Assembly (NCBI RefSeq): GCF_900103695.1
Contig: NZ_FNHF01000002.1
Location: 372,001 to 436,000 of the forward strand
DNA length: 64,000 nucleotides
Source: Sediminibacillus halophilus
GTDB taxonomy: Bacteria > Bacillota > Bacilli > Bacillales > Amphibacillaceae
Reading direction: 5' to 3'
This document shows, piece by piece, positions 52,273 to 61,047 of the stretch (position 1 is its first letter; every line of letters starts with the position of its first letter). The notes beneath the pieces are model-generated. The model did no database searches, was not told where the DNA came from, and saw nothing but the letters and a program-made list of their open reading frames with translations. The position numbers and the translations under genes are program-made.

Positions 52273-53574
52273 TTATTCCTCATTGGCGAGTGCTTCTTCA
52301 TGCTTCTTGGCAAATTCCTCTGGTGTCACCTCGCCTCCAAATAGGGACTGGATCATATCAAGATGAACTTCAGCAACATCCGGACTCATTTGCACATCTG
52401 CAAACAAGGTGATATTCGACGCGTTATTCAACTCATCCAATACATCCAAGTACATATCCGGCAGGTCCACTTCGTCTGGGTTCACTTTCGTGGCAGGAAT
52501 AACGCCAGCTTGTGTAACAGATTTCTCACCCCAGTTTTCTGCAAAGTATTTCACAAATTCCATGGATTCTTCTTTTACATCAGAGTCTTCTGCAACGAAC
52601 AAACCAACACCAGGGCCGCCAACAAAACTGTTCATGTCTCCATTTCCTTCAACCGTAGGGAAATTAAAGAATCCGACTGAATCACGGAATTCTTGTGGTA
52701 CATCCTCATTGGTGGTGTAATTCGGCAAATCCCAAGTTGCAATTAGATACATAGCTGCCTGTTCGTTCATAAACATACTCTTTGCTTCTTCGTCTGCAAG
52801 GCCGTTAAATCCATTAATGAAAGTATCGTTGTCAACAAGTTCTTGTACTTTAGCGGCTGCATCAACCAATGCAGGGTCTTCAAAACTGCCCGAACGGTCG
52901 ATCGCTTTGTTTAACACATCTGCACCGCCGATTCTGTCAGCAAGATACATGTACCATAGCGAACCTGTCCATCTATCTTTGTTGCCCAATGCAACTGGAG
53001 CAACACCATTATCTACCAACGTATCGACGACATTTTGGAACTCTTCATATGTTTTAGGTGCCTCTAGACCATATTCCTCGAAAATCGCTTTGTTATAGAA
53101 AACGGTTGCAATATTAAGCTCAAGCGGAAGACCGTAAGTATTACCGTCTACTTGGTAAGCTTCCGTCGTGCCTGAAACAAATTCATCCTTCAATCCATCA
53201 TTCAGGACATCATCAAGCGGAGCGAACATCTCCCCTTCTACATATGGTTCTAAGTATCCTGCAGGCCATGTCATCCCGACATCCGGAAGTTCCCCGGAGG
53301 AAGACAACACTTTGATTTTATCTTTATACTGTTCATTACTTAATACTTCCATGTCCACAGTGACATCTGGATGCTCTTCCTCAAAGTCGGCAATGATTTC
53401 ATTTACAATTTCGTAGTGATCCTTCGAACTGCCTTCCGGCCATAAATGCATGAATTCAATCGTCTTTTCCCCAGAATCACCACTTGCTGAGTCTCCAGAA
53501 CCTGAACAGCCAGCCATCAACAACACCGAAGCAAAAGCAGCAGACAACAATGAAATCGCTTTCTTTTTTACCAT
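52273..53574 (-). CDS. Xylose/xylo-oligosaccharide ABC transporter substrate-binding lipoprotein, CUT1
   Basis: A 433-residue extracellular receptor with signal peptide and lipobox LLMAGC (Cys near 23), Ser/Gly linker and SBP_bac_1 fold (TIEFMHLWPEGSSKDHY start). I start at ATG 53574 (MVKKKAIS), 7 bases after GAGGGGG. It is transcribed alone from a XylR-box promoter divergent from xylR, and closed by its own terminator, so it can be made in excess over the permeases. Confidence 0.93.
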   Translation of the reverse strand: MVKKKAISLLSAAFASVLLMAGCSGSGDSASGDSGEKTIEFMHLWPEGSSKDHYEIVNEIIADFEEEHPDVTVDMEVLSNEQYKDKIKVLSSSGELPDVGMTWPAGYLEPYVEGEMFAPLDDVLNDGLKDEFVSGTTEAYQVDGNTYGLPLELNIATVFYNKAIFEEYGLEAPKTYEEFQNVVDTLVDNGVAPVALGNKDRWTGSLWYMYLADRIGGADVLNKAIDRSGSFEDPALVDAAAKVQELVDNDTFINGFNGLADEEAKSMFMNEQAAMYLIATWDLPNYTTNEDVPQEFRDSVGFFNFPTVEGNGDMNSFVGGPGVGLFVAEDSDVKEESMEFVKYFAENWGEKSVTQAGVIPATKVNPDEVDLPDMYLDVLDELNNASNITLFADVQMSPDVAEVHLDMIQSLFGGEVTPEEFAKKHEEALANEE

Positions 53575-53616
53575 TGGTAAACCCCCTCTTTTCTGGATAA
53601 TACAACTTCTGTAATC

Positions 53617-53667
53617 AATATACCAAAACAAACCTTGTTTGTCTACTGAATAAACAAAGTTTATTTT
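53617..53667. promoter_or_regulatory. Divergent control region of xyl binding-protein gene and xylR: XylR box and promoters
   Basis: Box TTTGTCTA-N7-AACAAAG (53638-53659). Leftward promoter TAGACA (53645-53640), 17 bases, TATATT (53622-53617). Rightward candidate TTGTCT (53639-53644), 17 bases, TATTTT (53662-53667) for xylR. One bound XylR could repress both, giving autoregulation. Confidence 0.75.
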
Positions 53668-53718
53668 TATTCCTTGAATGTGGTAAACTTAGAAGAAAAG
53701 GAAGAATGAGATGATGAA

Positions 53719-54909
53719 ATGAAATTGACGATGAATCAAACGTGGAATCAACATGTAGTAAAAAAAGGGAATAAGTCTCTTGTGCTTGAAACAATCAAAG
53801 ATCATTCACCTATTTCCCGGGCTGAAACAGCCAACCGTACCGGTCTTAATAAAGGAACTGTTTCATCGCTGGTGAGCGAATTGTTAGAAGAGCAATTGAT
53901 ATCAGAATCGGGACCGGGCGTTTCAAGCGGCGGAAGAAGACCTGTTATGCTGCTCTTTAACCAGCTTGCAGGGTATTCAATCGGCATTGATATCGGTGTC
54001 AATTACCTGCTCGGTGTACTAACCGATTTACAAGGAAATATTTGTGATGAAAAACGTGAGTCTTACACCGACTTAACCTATGAAGAAATTAAGGTGAAGC
54101 TGTTTGATATCATTGATTACTTGACCAATGCAGCACCGCCAAGTCCATATGGGATCGTCGGAATTGGAGTAGGGGTCCCAGGTACAGTAAGCAATACCGG
54201 AGAAATCCTGCTAGCTCCTAACCTGGAGTGGAAAAATATCCACCTGCAGGCCGTCCTGGAAAGGAAGTACCAGGTACCAGTCGTTATCGAGAATGAAGCG
54301 AATGCCGGTGCTTACGGGGAGAAGAGATTTGGAGCAGGAAAAGATCTAGAAGATATTATTTACGTCAGCGCAGGAATCGGTATCGGTGTCGGGTTAATCC
54401 TGAATGGGTCGCTCTATAAAGGCAATAATGGTTTTTCTGGAGAACTTGGGCATATGACGATCGAGGTCGACGGAAAGAAGTGCCGTTGCGGGAACAAAGG
54501 CTGCTGGGAACTTTATGCTGCCGAACAGGCATTATTAAGTAATGCTGCTAAACTACCTGATGCTCCAGACCAGCCAACTCTCGAGAACCTTTCCAAACTG
54601 GCCGATGACGGCGATGAACAGGTCATCCGGCTGTTTGAACAGGTCGGTGATTACTTGGGCGTCGGATTAAACAATATCATTAATATTTTCAATCCACAGC
54701 AGGTGATAATCGGAAATCGAATGGCTTCTGCGAAAAAATGGCTACGTGATCCGCTGATCAGCAGGATGGTAAATCAAACTTTATGGTTTCAGCAAAAAGA
54801 CTTACAAATTCAATTCTCGGAGTTATCGACTCATTCTACAGCACTTGGAGTGGCCGCTTTTTCGGTCGAAAACTTTTTCAAGGTGGATTTACAAAATCAG
54901 GTTGTATAA
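53719..54909 (+). CDS. xylR: Xylose repressor XylR (ROK family)
   Basis: A 396-residue ROK repressor. Residues about 15-75 form a MarR-like winged helix (ISRAETANRTGLNKGTVSSLV), followed by a sugar-kinase-like domain with IGIGVGVPGTVSNTGEI and the zinc motif CRCGNKGCWE near residues 255-264. Xylose releases such repressors from xyl operators. It is divergent from the binding-protein gene and shares its XylR box. The ribosome site is modest (AAAGGAAGA 13 bases before ATG 53719), so ATG 53731 is also possible. Confidence 0.94.
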   Translation: MKLTMNQTWNQHVVKKGNKSLVLETIKDHSPISRAETANRTGLNKGTVSSLVSELLEEQLISESGPGVSSGGRRPVMLLFNQLAGYSIGIDIGVNYLLGVLTDLQGNICDEKRESYTDLTYEEIKVKLFDIIDYLTNAAPPSPYGIVGIGVGVPGTVSNTGEILLAPNLEWKNIHLQAVLERKYQVPVVIENEANAGAYGEKRFGAGKDLEDIIYVSAGIGIGVGLILNGSLYKGNNGFSGELGHMTIEVDGKKCRCGNKGCWELYAAEQALLSNAAKLPDAPDQPTLENLSKLADDGDEQVIRLFEQVGDYLGVGLNNIINIFNPQQVIIGNRMASAKKWLRDPLISRMVNQTLWFQQKDLQIQFSELSTHSTALGVAAFSVENFFKVDLQNQVV

Positions 54910-54917
54910 GTCAAAAT

Positions 54918-54962
54918 AAAAAAAGCAGTTCAGCGAAGGTCTGTCGTTGAACTGCTTTTTTT
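54918..54962. terminator. Bidirectional terminator after xylR
   Basis: AAAAAAAGCAGTTCA pairs with TGAACTGCTTTTTTT around a loop of about 15 bases, perfect across the core stem and flanked by A and T runs, 9 bases after the xylR stop. The following 230 bases up to 55190 show no gene. Confidence 0.88.
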
Positions 54963-55189
54963 GTTGTCTGTTTCCCCAAAAAAAACTCGCGGATGTTTCC
55001 TCTGTGGGATATACAATTACAACTGGTTCATAAGCGTTATCATTTTTAGTTACTTTGAATATTCATGCGCTTTATAAAAGGATCTAGACTTCAAGCATCG
55101 TGTTTTTCCGTCGTGATTCCAGATCTCACGAAAGGTTTGGACTGGTTTATACTATCTGCAGCGATCGAACAAATGACACGAACAGATCC

Positions 55190-56365
55190 TTAGTCAAACT
55201 GTTCGACCTTCACCCATCTCCTGCTTTCCGCAGACTGTTCTACCGCTTGCAGTACTGCCTGATTCCTTACCCCGTCGAGAAAGCTGGGAGATGGCTGCGA
55301 TTCCTTCGCTATTCCTTGCAGAAATTCATATAAAAGATGGATAAACGTATGCTCATACCCGATAATATGTCCAGGCGGCCAATATACCCCGACGTACGGA
55401 TGCTCCTCCTCTGTACAGTTGATGGTCCGGAACCCTTGCAAGCCTGGTTCATCGTCCGTCAAATAAACGTCCAATAGGTTCATGTTTTCCATATCCCAGC
55501 GAACCGACCCTTTTTCCCCGTTTATTTCCAACTTATTTTTGTTGCGATTTCCACCGGCGAACCGCGTTGCTTCAAAAGTGCCGAGAGCACCGTTGGAAAA
55601 CTTCGCCAGGAAAGCAACGGCGTCATCCACCGTCACTTCTCCGTATTGATCCTTTGCAGCTTCCGCATTCAGTCCCCCAGCCATTTCTCCAAGAGGCCTT
55701 TTTTTCACAAAAGTCTCCATGGTACCGACCAATTCCGATATTTCCCCAACCAAAAAACGGGCAAGGTCAATACTATGGGCGCCGATGTCCCCAAGTGCGC
55801 CTGACCCGGATACCTCTTTCTTCAGCCTCCAGACAAGTGGAAAAGAAGGATCCATAATAAAATCTTGTAGATAATCTGCCCGAAAATGATAAATCCGTCC
55901 TAACCTGTCGTCTTCTATTAACCGCTTCGCATACTGGACAGCCGGTGCGAAACGATAATTATGGCAGACCATATGAACGACCTTGTTTTTTTGGATCGCC
56001 CGGTACATTGCTTTTGCTTCCTCCAATGTAAGAGCCAGCGGTTTTTCCGTGATGATATGTTTACCTGCTTCGGCTGCTGCTATTGCCATTTCGGCATGGG
56101 TATGATTAGGCGTGACGATATCAATAACATCGATATCCTCCCTTTCAATCAGTCTTCTCCAGTCCGTTTCAGTCGATTCCCAGCCCATTTTCTCTGCAGC
56201 TTTGTTAACTTTCGATTCATTTCTGCCAGCCAGCGCCTTTAGTACCGGTTTCGCTTCGGAATCAAAAAAGAAGGGAATATCCCGGTAAGCATGACTGTGT
56301 GCTTTGCCCATGAACTGGTAACCAATCATCCCGATGTTGATCTCCTGCTTTGCTAGGCCCACCAC
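55190..56365 (-). CDS. Gfo/Idh/MocA family oxidoreductase
   Basis: A 391-residue NAD(P)-dependent enzyme: Rossmann start INIGMIGYQFMGKAHSHAY, EKP motif ITEKPLALTLEEAK near residue 105, and the classic catalytic segment GALGDIGAHSID with Asp and His in place. The GTG start at 56365, behind AGGTGAT, overlaps the end of the TIM-barrel gene by 13 bases. It is the last gene of the GH43-led operon. With the second Gfo/Idh protein and the TIM-barrel protein it could carry out 3-keto-sugar oxidation and rearrangement, but no member of this set has a proven substrate here. Confidence 0.88.
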   Translation of the reverse strand: MVGLAKQEINIGMIGYQFMGKAHSHAYRDIPFFFDSEAKPVLKALAGRNESKVNKAAEKMGWESTETDWRRLIEREDIDVIDIVTPNHTHAEMAIAAAEAGKHIITEKPLALTLEEAKAMYRAIQKNKVVHMVCHNYRFAPAVQYAKRLIEDDRLGRIYHFRADYLQDFIMDPSFPLVWRLKKEVSGSGALGDIGAHSIDLARFLVGEISELVGTMETFVKKRPLGEMAGGLNAEAAKDQYGEVTVDDAVAFLAKFSNGALGTFEATRFAGGNRNKNKLEINGEKGSVRWDMENMNLLDVYLTDDEPGLQGFRTINCTEEEHPYVGVYWPPGHIIGYEHTFIHLLYEFLQGIAKESQPSPSFLDGVRNQAVLQAVEQSAESRRWVKVEQFD

Positions 56366-57321
56366 ATATCACCTGCTTTCTCCTTGATCAACGCCCGCTG
56401 CAGGAAGTCCACTGCTTTGTGGAAGCCTTCCTCAACGGGCATCAGGCTGTCTTCATGTACAATACTGACAGCTCCTGAATACCCGGCCAGTTGCAATTCA
56501 CTGATGATTTCCTTCCAGCACTGTTCTCCATGGCCATAACCAATAGTCCGGAAAATCCATGATCTGTTTATTTCATCGCTATACGGCTTGGTATCAAGCA
56601 CCCCGTTTGTCGCTGTGTTTGTTTTATCGACTGCCGTATCTTTAGCGTGGAAATGGTATATGGCGTCATGGCGTCCCAGTTCTCGAATGCTTGCAGCAGG
56701 ATCCACCCCCTGCCAAAACAAATGACTAGGGTCGACATTCACTCCAATGTTATCACCGCATGCATTCCGCAAACGTAATGCCGTTTCGTTGTTGTAAACG
56801 ACAAAACCTGGGTGTGGTTCGATTGCGACTCTTACACCGTGTTCCTGAAGGAATATACTTTGCTCTTTCCAGTAAGGAATGACCTTTTCTTCCCATTGCC
56901 ACGTCAAAACACGTGCATGATCTTCCGGCCACGGACAGGTAACCCAGACAGGTGAACGGGAATGTGCTGATTCACCTGGACATCCTGAAAAAGTGACTAC
57001 TGTTTCCACCCCCAATTTAGCTGCTAATAGAACTGTGTCCCTGAACTGCTGATGATGGGTTTCCGCTATTTCTTTATCAGGATGCAGCGGATTGCCGTGA
57101 CAGCTCAACGCACTGATGGTAAGCCCTCTGTTCTCAATTGTCCGTTTAAACCGGTCTAACTTATCTGCATCCCCCAACAATTCATCTGGTTGACAATGCG
57201 TATTGCCCGGATAACCTCCAGTACCTATTTCTACCGCTTGCAACCCCGCTTCCACTATTTTATCAAGCGCAGCTTCCAATGGTCGGTCGCCAAATAATAC
57301 AGCAAAAACACCCAGTTTCAT
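56353..57321 (-). CDS. Sugar phosphate isomerase/epimerase family TIM-barrel protein (AP_endonuc_2 fold)
   Basis: A 322-residue protein with metal-site residues on barrel strands: Glu in VAIEPHPGF, Asp in NVDPSHLF, His in YHFHAKD and Glu in SIVHED. Proteins of this fold include inosose dehydratase, tagatose epimerases and the lyases that cleave 3-keto-glycosides. It starts where the preceding Gfo/Idh gene stops (ATGA overlap) and overlaps the next Gfo/Idh gene, so the three are coupled. The role is inferred as acting on a product of the oxidoreductases. Confidence 0.85.
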   Translation of the reverse strand: MKLGVFAVLFGDRPLEAALDKIVEAGLQAVEIGTGGYPGNTHCQPDELLGDADKLDRFKRTIENRGLTISALSCHGNPLHPDKEIAETHHQQFRDTVLLAAKLGVETVVTFSGCPGESAHSRSPVWVTCPWPEDHARVLTWQWEEKVIPYWKEQSIFLQEHGVRVAIEPHPGFVVYNNETALRLRNACGDNIGVNVDPSHLFWQGVDPAASIRELGRHDAIYHFHAKDTAVDKTNTATNGVLDTKPYSDEINRSWIFRTIGYGHGEQCWKEIISELQLAGYSGAVSIVHEDSLMPVEEGFHKAVDFLQRALIKEKAGDMWWA

Positions 57322-58457
57322 TCTCCACTCTCCTTCGCTATCATGGTAGACATCACTGCGTCAAAATTTTGTCGCGATACACCTGTAGGTAATAAATCCG
57401 GCTGCTTACAGCTGCTGGACATGGATACATGCTCCCCGCGTTCCGATGACTCGAGGAAACCATGCATGACCTCTAAAACGTGATAAGCCAATTCGCCGTT
57501 CGCTCGCGATTCCCTTCCAGTCAGTATAGAATGAGCCATTTCCGCCACGCCAATCCCCCTGCTGTTTTCCGTAAAGCCGTGGCTCAACGGTACTTCTGTC
57601 CACTGCTTATGATCGTGTCTTCTGAGAAACACGGGGCCTCCAAATGTATTTGGATCCGGAACGACCATGCTGCCTTCTGTACCATAAATTTCGATGTGCG
57701 GCAGCTGATGGTGCCAAGTATCGAAACTAGTAATGATCGATGCAACAGCTCCGTTGGAAAAGTCCATGACACCATTTATCTGTGTAGGAGTCTTCACCTG
57801 GATTCTTTCTCCGTATTTTGGTTCACTAGTTATGGTACGCTCCGGAAAAGTGATGCTGGCAGATCCGGTCACCCGTTTCACCGGACCCAATAAAAATGTC
57901 AGAGCGGTCAGGTAGTAAGGACCCATATCAAACATCGGCCCGCCACCTTCCTGGTAGTAAAAGGCGGGATCCGGATGCCAACGCTCATGTCCAGGCACCA
58001 TCATGAAGGCAACGGCCGAAACAGGCTTCCCAATCCAACCATCATCCAGTAATTTTCGGGAAGTCTGTAGACCGCCACCTAAAAAGGTATCGGGAGCATT
58101 ACCCACGTAAAGTCCTTTTTTACTGGCTGTTTCAAGTACCATCCGCCCGTCTTCCTTGCTGACAGCAAGCGGTTTTTCTCCATACACATGCTTGCCTGCC
58201 TGCAACGCCTTTTGTGCCACCTCAGCATGGACAGCGGGAATCGTCAGATTGATCACCAAGTCTATAGCAGGATCTGCCAGGAGTTCTTCCAGCGTATAGG
58301 CATGAGGGATATGATATTCTTCCGCTTTTGCCTGCGCCCGCTCGATATCCAGGTCTGCGCAGGCAACGACTTCCAACCCCTCGAATATTTTCAAATTTTT
58401 AAAATAAATACTGCTGATGTTGCCACAGCCGATTATACCTGCCAGCAATTTTCCCAT
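57318..58457 (-). CDS. Gfo/Idh/MocA family oxidoreductase, atypical catalytic His
   Basis: A 379-residue protein with Rossmann motif GIIGCGNIS, EKP motif YGEKPLAVSKED and a C-terminal dimerisation domain. In the catalytic segment GPMFDMGPYYLTAL the Asp is kept but the usual His is Tyr, as in some sugar dehydrogenase branches. I start at ATG 58457, 6 bases after AAGGTG; GTG 58466 is less likely. Encoded 24 bases after the ThuA-like gene. Substrate unknown; context is xylan use. Confidence 0.88.
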   Translation of the reverse strand: MGKLLAGIIGCGNISSIYFKNLKIFEGLEVVACADLDIERAQAKAEEYHIPHAYTLEELLADPAIDLVINLTIPAVHAEVAQKALQAGKHVYGEKPLAVSKEDGRMVLETASKKGLYVGNAPDTFLGGGLQTSRKLLDDGWIGKPVSAVAFMMVPGHERWHPDPAFYYQEGGGPMFDMGPYYLTALTFLLGPVKRVTGSASITFPERTITSEPKYGERIQVKTPTQINGVMDFSNGAVASIITSFDTWHHQLPHIEIYGTEGSMVVPDPNTFGGPVFLRRHDHKQWTEVPLSHGFTENSRGIGVAEMAHSILTGRESRANGELAYHVLEVMHGFLESSERGEHVSMSSSCKQPDLLPTGVSRQNFDAVMSTMIAKESGE

Positions 58458-58481
58458 CCCGATCACCTTTCCTTTCTGCTA

Positions 58482-59132
58482 TCATCTTGCTGCCCAATTA
58501 AACCCATTCCGCATCAACTCCGTCACTTCCGGCACCCTGACAATTTCCGCTATATGACCAAGAGAACAGTAGTACACCTTCCCGCTCCCCCATTTTTTCG
58601 TCCAGACGACGGGCATGTCTACTTTTCCATTACCTGCATGCGGTCCGTTTGCCACCGGAAAGGTAGTGACCGCATGTACATTCACTGCTGGATCCACGTG
58701 CATATAATATTGCTCTGAAACTACTGTGAAATCCTTCATGCCATGGGTTAGTGGATGACCCGGGTCCTTGATCTGAACGGTGTATTCCACGCCATCGTTG
58801 CCGGGGTGGGCCACCCATTGTCCACCGACCATGAATTGATAGTCGGTTGCCTTACGGAAGGAGTCTCCCATCCCACCATGCAAACCTGCTAGGCCCGTTC
58901 CGGATTCCACTGCTTCCAACAGAGGCCTGAGTTGCTCGTTCGTAATTTCTCCCTGCGTCCAGTTGGGAACGATCAAATCATAACCATTTAAATTTTCTTG
59001 TTCCAACGTCTTTAACGAACCGGTGGTTTGCACTTCGAATTTTTCTTCCTGTAAAATACCTGCTAAAATTTCTGCGACTTCAGCCGGTTCATGACCTTCC
59101 CAGCCGCCTTGGAATATCAATGCTTTTTTCAT
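58482..59132 (-). CDS. ThuA-like domain protein
   Basis: A 216-residue protein of the ThuA family (class I glutamine amidotransferase-like fold), marked by [15 protein letters not shown] at the N-terminus, [11 protein letters not shown] in the middle and a [17 protein letters not shown] segment near the end. ThuA acts with ThuB, a Gfo/Idh oxidoreductase, in rhizobial trehalose and disaccharide oxidation to 3-keto sugars. Its linkage here to two Gfo/Idh genes repeats that theme. I start at ATG 59132 (MKKALIF); the longer frame lacks a ribosome site. Confidence 0.88.
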   Translation of the reverse strand: MKKALIFQGGWEGHEPAEVAEILAGILQEEKFEVQTTGSLKTLEQENLNGYDLIVPNWTQGEITNEQLRPLLEAVESGTGLAGLHGGMGDSFRKATDYQFMVGGQWVAHPGNDGVEYTVQIKDPGHPLTHGMKDFTVVSEQYYMHVDPAVNVHAVTTFPVANGPHAGNGKVDMPVVWTKKWGSGKVYYCSLGHIAEIVRVPEVTELMRNGFNWAAR

Positions 59133-59220
59133 GTTATTTACCTGCCTTCCTATAGAAAAACACACCAGGAATATACACAAGCGGTATGCCAATGATTCTC
59201 ATGGTGTGTTGGGAACCTGT

Positions 59221-60801
59221 TTAGTTGTCCAGTTCGGTATAAATGAAGTGGTCGAAGTCGGCAACGTGTTTTCCTCCACTTAAATCCTGGCAGCACATAC
59301 CGACAAACGTTCCTGTGAAGCGAAGTGAATTCAATTCAGTTGCATCATCTGCCAGATGACTGAAATCTACTTCATGTCCGATTACATTCCATGTTTTTTT
59401 ATCCAGAGAATAAGAGAATTGTAGATTTTCCCTGTGTATCTCGACTCGAAGATAATAAAGCGATTTTTCTGGGAGTGCAATATCTTCTGGCAGCAGTTCA
59501 TCATAAATGCCGTGTTTAGTATAAAGAACTCCGAGACATTTCCCCAGTTGTTCATCATGGCTAATCCTTAGATAAACATAGTCATCTGTATCATAGTACA
59601 CAATCAATCCGGCCATTTGTTGAAAAGTTTCCGGTTGGAAATCGACAGCGGTTTCGGCGGTAATATGAAAACTTTCCAGCCTGCGGGCTAACAAACTTTG
59701 GCGATGCAGGGAGCTTAATGATTCTCCCCCTTTCAACCGCAGATAACCATCTCTTTCCTTTAACGAAAGCCACTCCTCGGAAAAAGGCTGTCTTAAAGCG
59801 TTCCAATAACGCTTCAACTCTTTTTCTTGAAAGTCATCATGGTTGCTTTCTAACTCGACCGGTGCCAATTCTATGTCCGGTCCAGAGACCAGCCATTGCG
59901 GATTAGGTCCACCTTTTACTCGAAGCCAGCCGTCATCTGTCCAGTAACATTTTTGCAAGCCCGTCTCTCTTCCAAGAATACACTTGTTGTTGGTAACTGG
60001 ACGTGCACAAAGATGGGCAAGATACCATTCACCGGCTTGTGTTTCAACTAAGCTTCCGTGACCCGCTTTTTGAAGCTCATCAACCTTGCTTTTATCCGAA
60101 GTCAAAATTGGATTTCCCGGATCTAGCTGATATGGACCAGTTATGGATTCCGATCTAGCCATTGTGACAGCATGATCATAACTGGTTCCGCCCTCAGCAG
60201 TCATTAAATGATAATAGCCATCCTTTTTGTATAGGTGGGGTGCTTCTGTAGCTCCCAGTTCCGTTCCGGAGAAAATATTCCAAACGGGCCCAACCAGTTT
60301 GTTTTCTTCTAAGGAAAATTGCTGCAGGGCGATGCCGGCAAAGGAATTCTTCCCTTTTCGATGATCCCAAATCATATTGAGCAGCCACTTTTTCCCATCC
60401 TCATCATGAAACAGAGAAGGATCGAAGCCGCTGCTGTTCAGGTATATCGGTTCTGACCACGGACCGGTAATTTTTTCGGCTGTCACCAAATAATTATGTG
60501 TGTCTTTAAAGGCTCCTTTTCGGCTTTTCACATCAGTAAATAGTAAATAAAAGACACCATCTGAATAACTTAAGCAAGGCGCCCATACTCCACCGGAATT
60601 AACATTGCCAATCATCTGAAGCTGAGAATCCCTTGTGAGCGCATGAGTTAACAGCTCCCAATGAAGTAAATCCCTCGAATGATAAATTTGCACTCCAGGA
60701 AACCATTCAAATGTTGATACTGCTATGTAGAAATCATCCCCCACACGCAGGATCGACGGATCTGGATGAAAACCGGGAAGGATTGGGTTGTCTATCTGCA
60801 T
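59221..60801 (-). CDS. xynB: GH43 beta-xylosidase
   Basis: A 526-residue cytoplasmic glycoside hydrolase that releases xylose from the ends of xylo-oligosaccharides, sometimes with arabinofuranosidase activity. The five-bladed propeller has catalytic base Asp14 (FHPDPS), Asp127 (GFDPSLF) and acid Glu186 (ATEAPHLY), the same numbering as in characterised Selenomonas-type enzymes. A C-terminal beta-sandwich domain follows (residues about 330-526). There is no signal peptide, so oligomers must be imported. First gene of the operon that continues with ThuA and Gfo/Idh genes; a cre match and a diverged XylR box lie upstream. Confidence 0.96.
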   Translation of the reverse strand: MQIDNPILPGFHPDPSILRVGDDFYIAVSTFEWFPGVQIYHSRDLLHWELLTHALTRDSQLQMIGNVNSGGVWAPCLSYSDGVFYLLFTDVKSRKGAFKDTHNYLVTAEKITGPWSEPIYLNSSGFDPSLFHDEDGKKWLLNMIWDHRKGKNSFAGIALQQFSLEENKLVGPVWNIFSGTELGATEAPHLYKKDGYYHLMTAEGGTSYDHAVTMARSESITGPYQLDPGNPILTSDKSKVDELQKAGHGSLVETQAGEWYLAHLCARPVTNNKCILGRETGLQKCYWTDDGWLRVKGGPNPQWLVSGPDIELAPVELESNHDDFQEKELKRYWNALRQPFSEEWLSLKERDGYLRLKGGESLSSLHRQSLLARRLESFHITAETAVDFQPETFQQMAGLIVYYDTDDYVYLRISHDEQLGKCLGVLYTKHGIYDELLPEDIALPEKSLYYLRVEIHRENLQFSYSLDKKTWNVIGHEVDFSHLADDATELNSLRFTGTFVGMCCQDLSGGKHVADFDHFIYTELDN

Positions 60802-60822
60802 GCCATTCCCCTCCTCTCATTT

Positions 60823-60872
60823 TGTTACCGTTTTCAAAAATTCCTACCCCTTTGTTCAACGGATAAACTAAC
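60823..60872. promoter_or_regulatory. cre site and diverged XylR box upstream of the GH43 operon
   Basis: On the minus strand TGAAAACGGTAACA (60836-60823) fits the cre consensus TGWAANCGNTNWCA fully. TTTGTTCA-N7-AACTAAC (60851-60872) matches the three XylR boxes at 11 of 15 fixed positions with identical spacing. I could not identify a clear -10 box, so the promoter itself is not assigned. Confidence 0.6.
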
Positions 60873-61009
60873 CACCTTTATCTTAGCATAGTTGCAACTA
60901 TCATGTCCTATCTTTTCTATTCTTGATTAACAGGGGGAGGGGGATCTCTAGAAATAAAGTACGCCATTTAAAGGGGATACAAAACGCCTGCGCTTGATAA
61001 AAGATGAAA

Positions 61010-61033
61010 CTGCCGGGGCAAATTCACCGGCAG
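61010..61033 (-). terminator. Weak terminator after uxuB
   Basis: CTGCCGG (61010-61016) pairs with CCGGCAG (61027-61033), 10-base loop, 15 bases after the uxuB stop. The T content after the stem on the minus strand is low (TTTCATCTTTT), so some read-through into the GH43 operon is possible. Confidence 0.6.
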
Positions 61034-61047
61034 AACTTCTCCTTATA

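Noticed and set aside
55020-55045. cre-like TGATAACGCTTATGA downstream of xylR
   Set aside because: Two mismatches and located between two convergent gene ends, so a regulatory role is unlikely.
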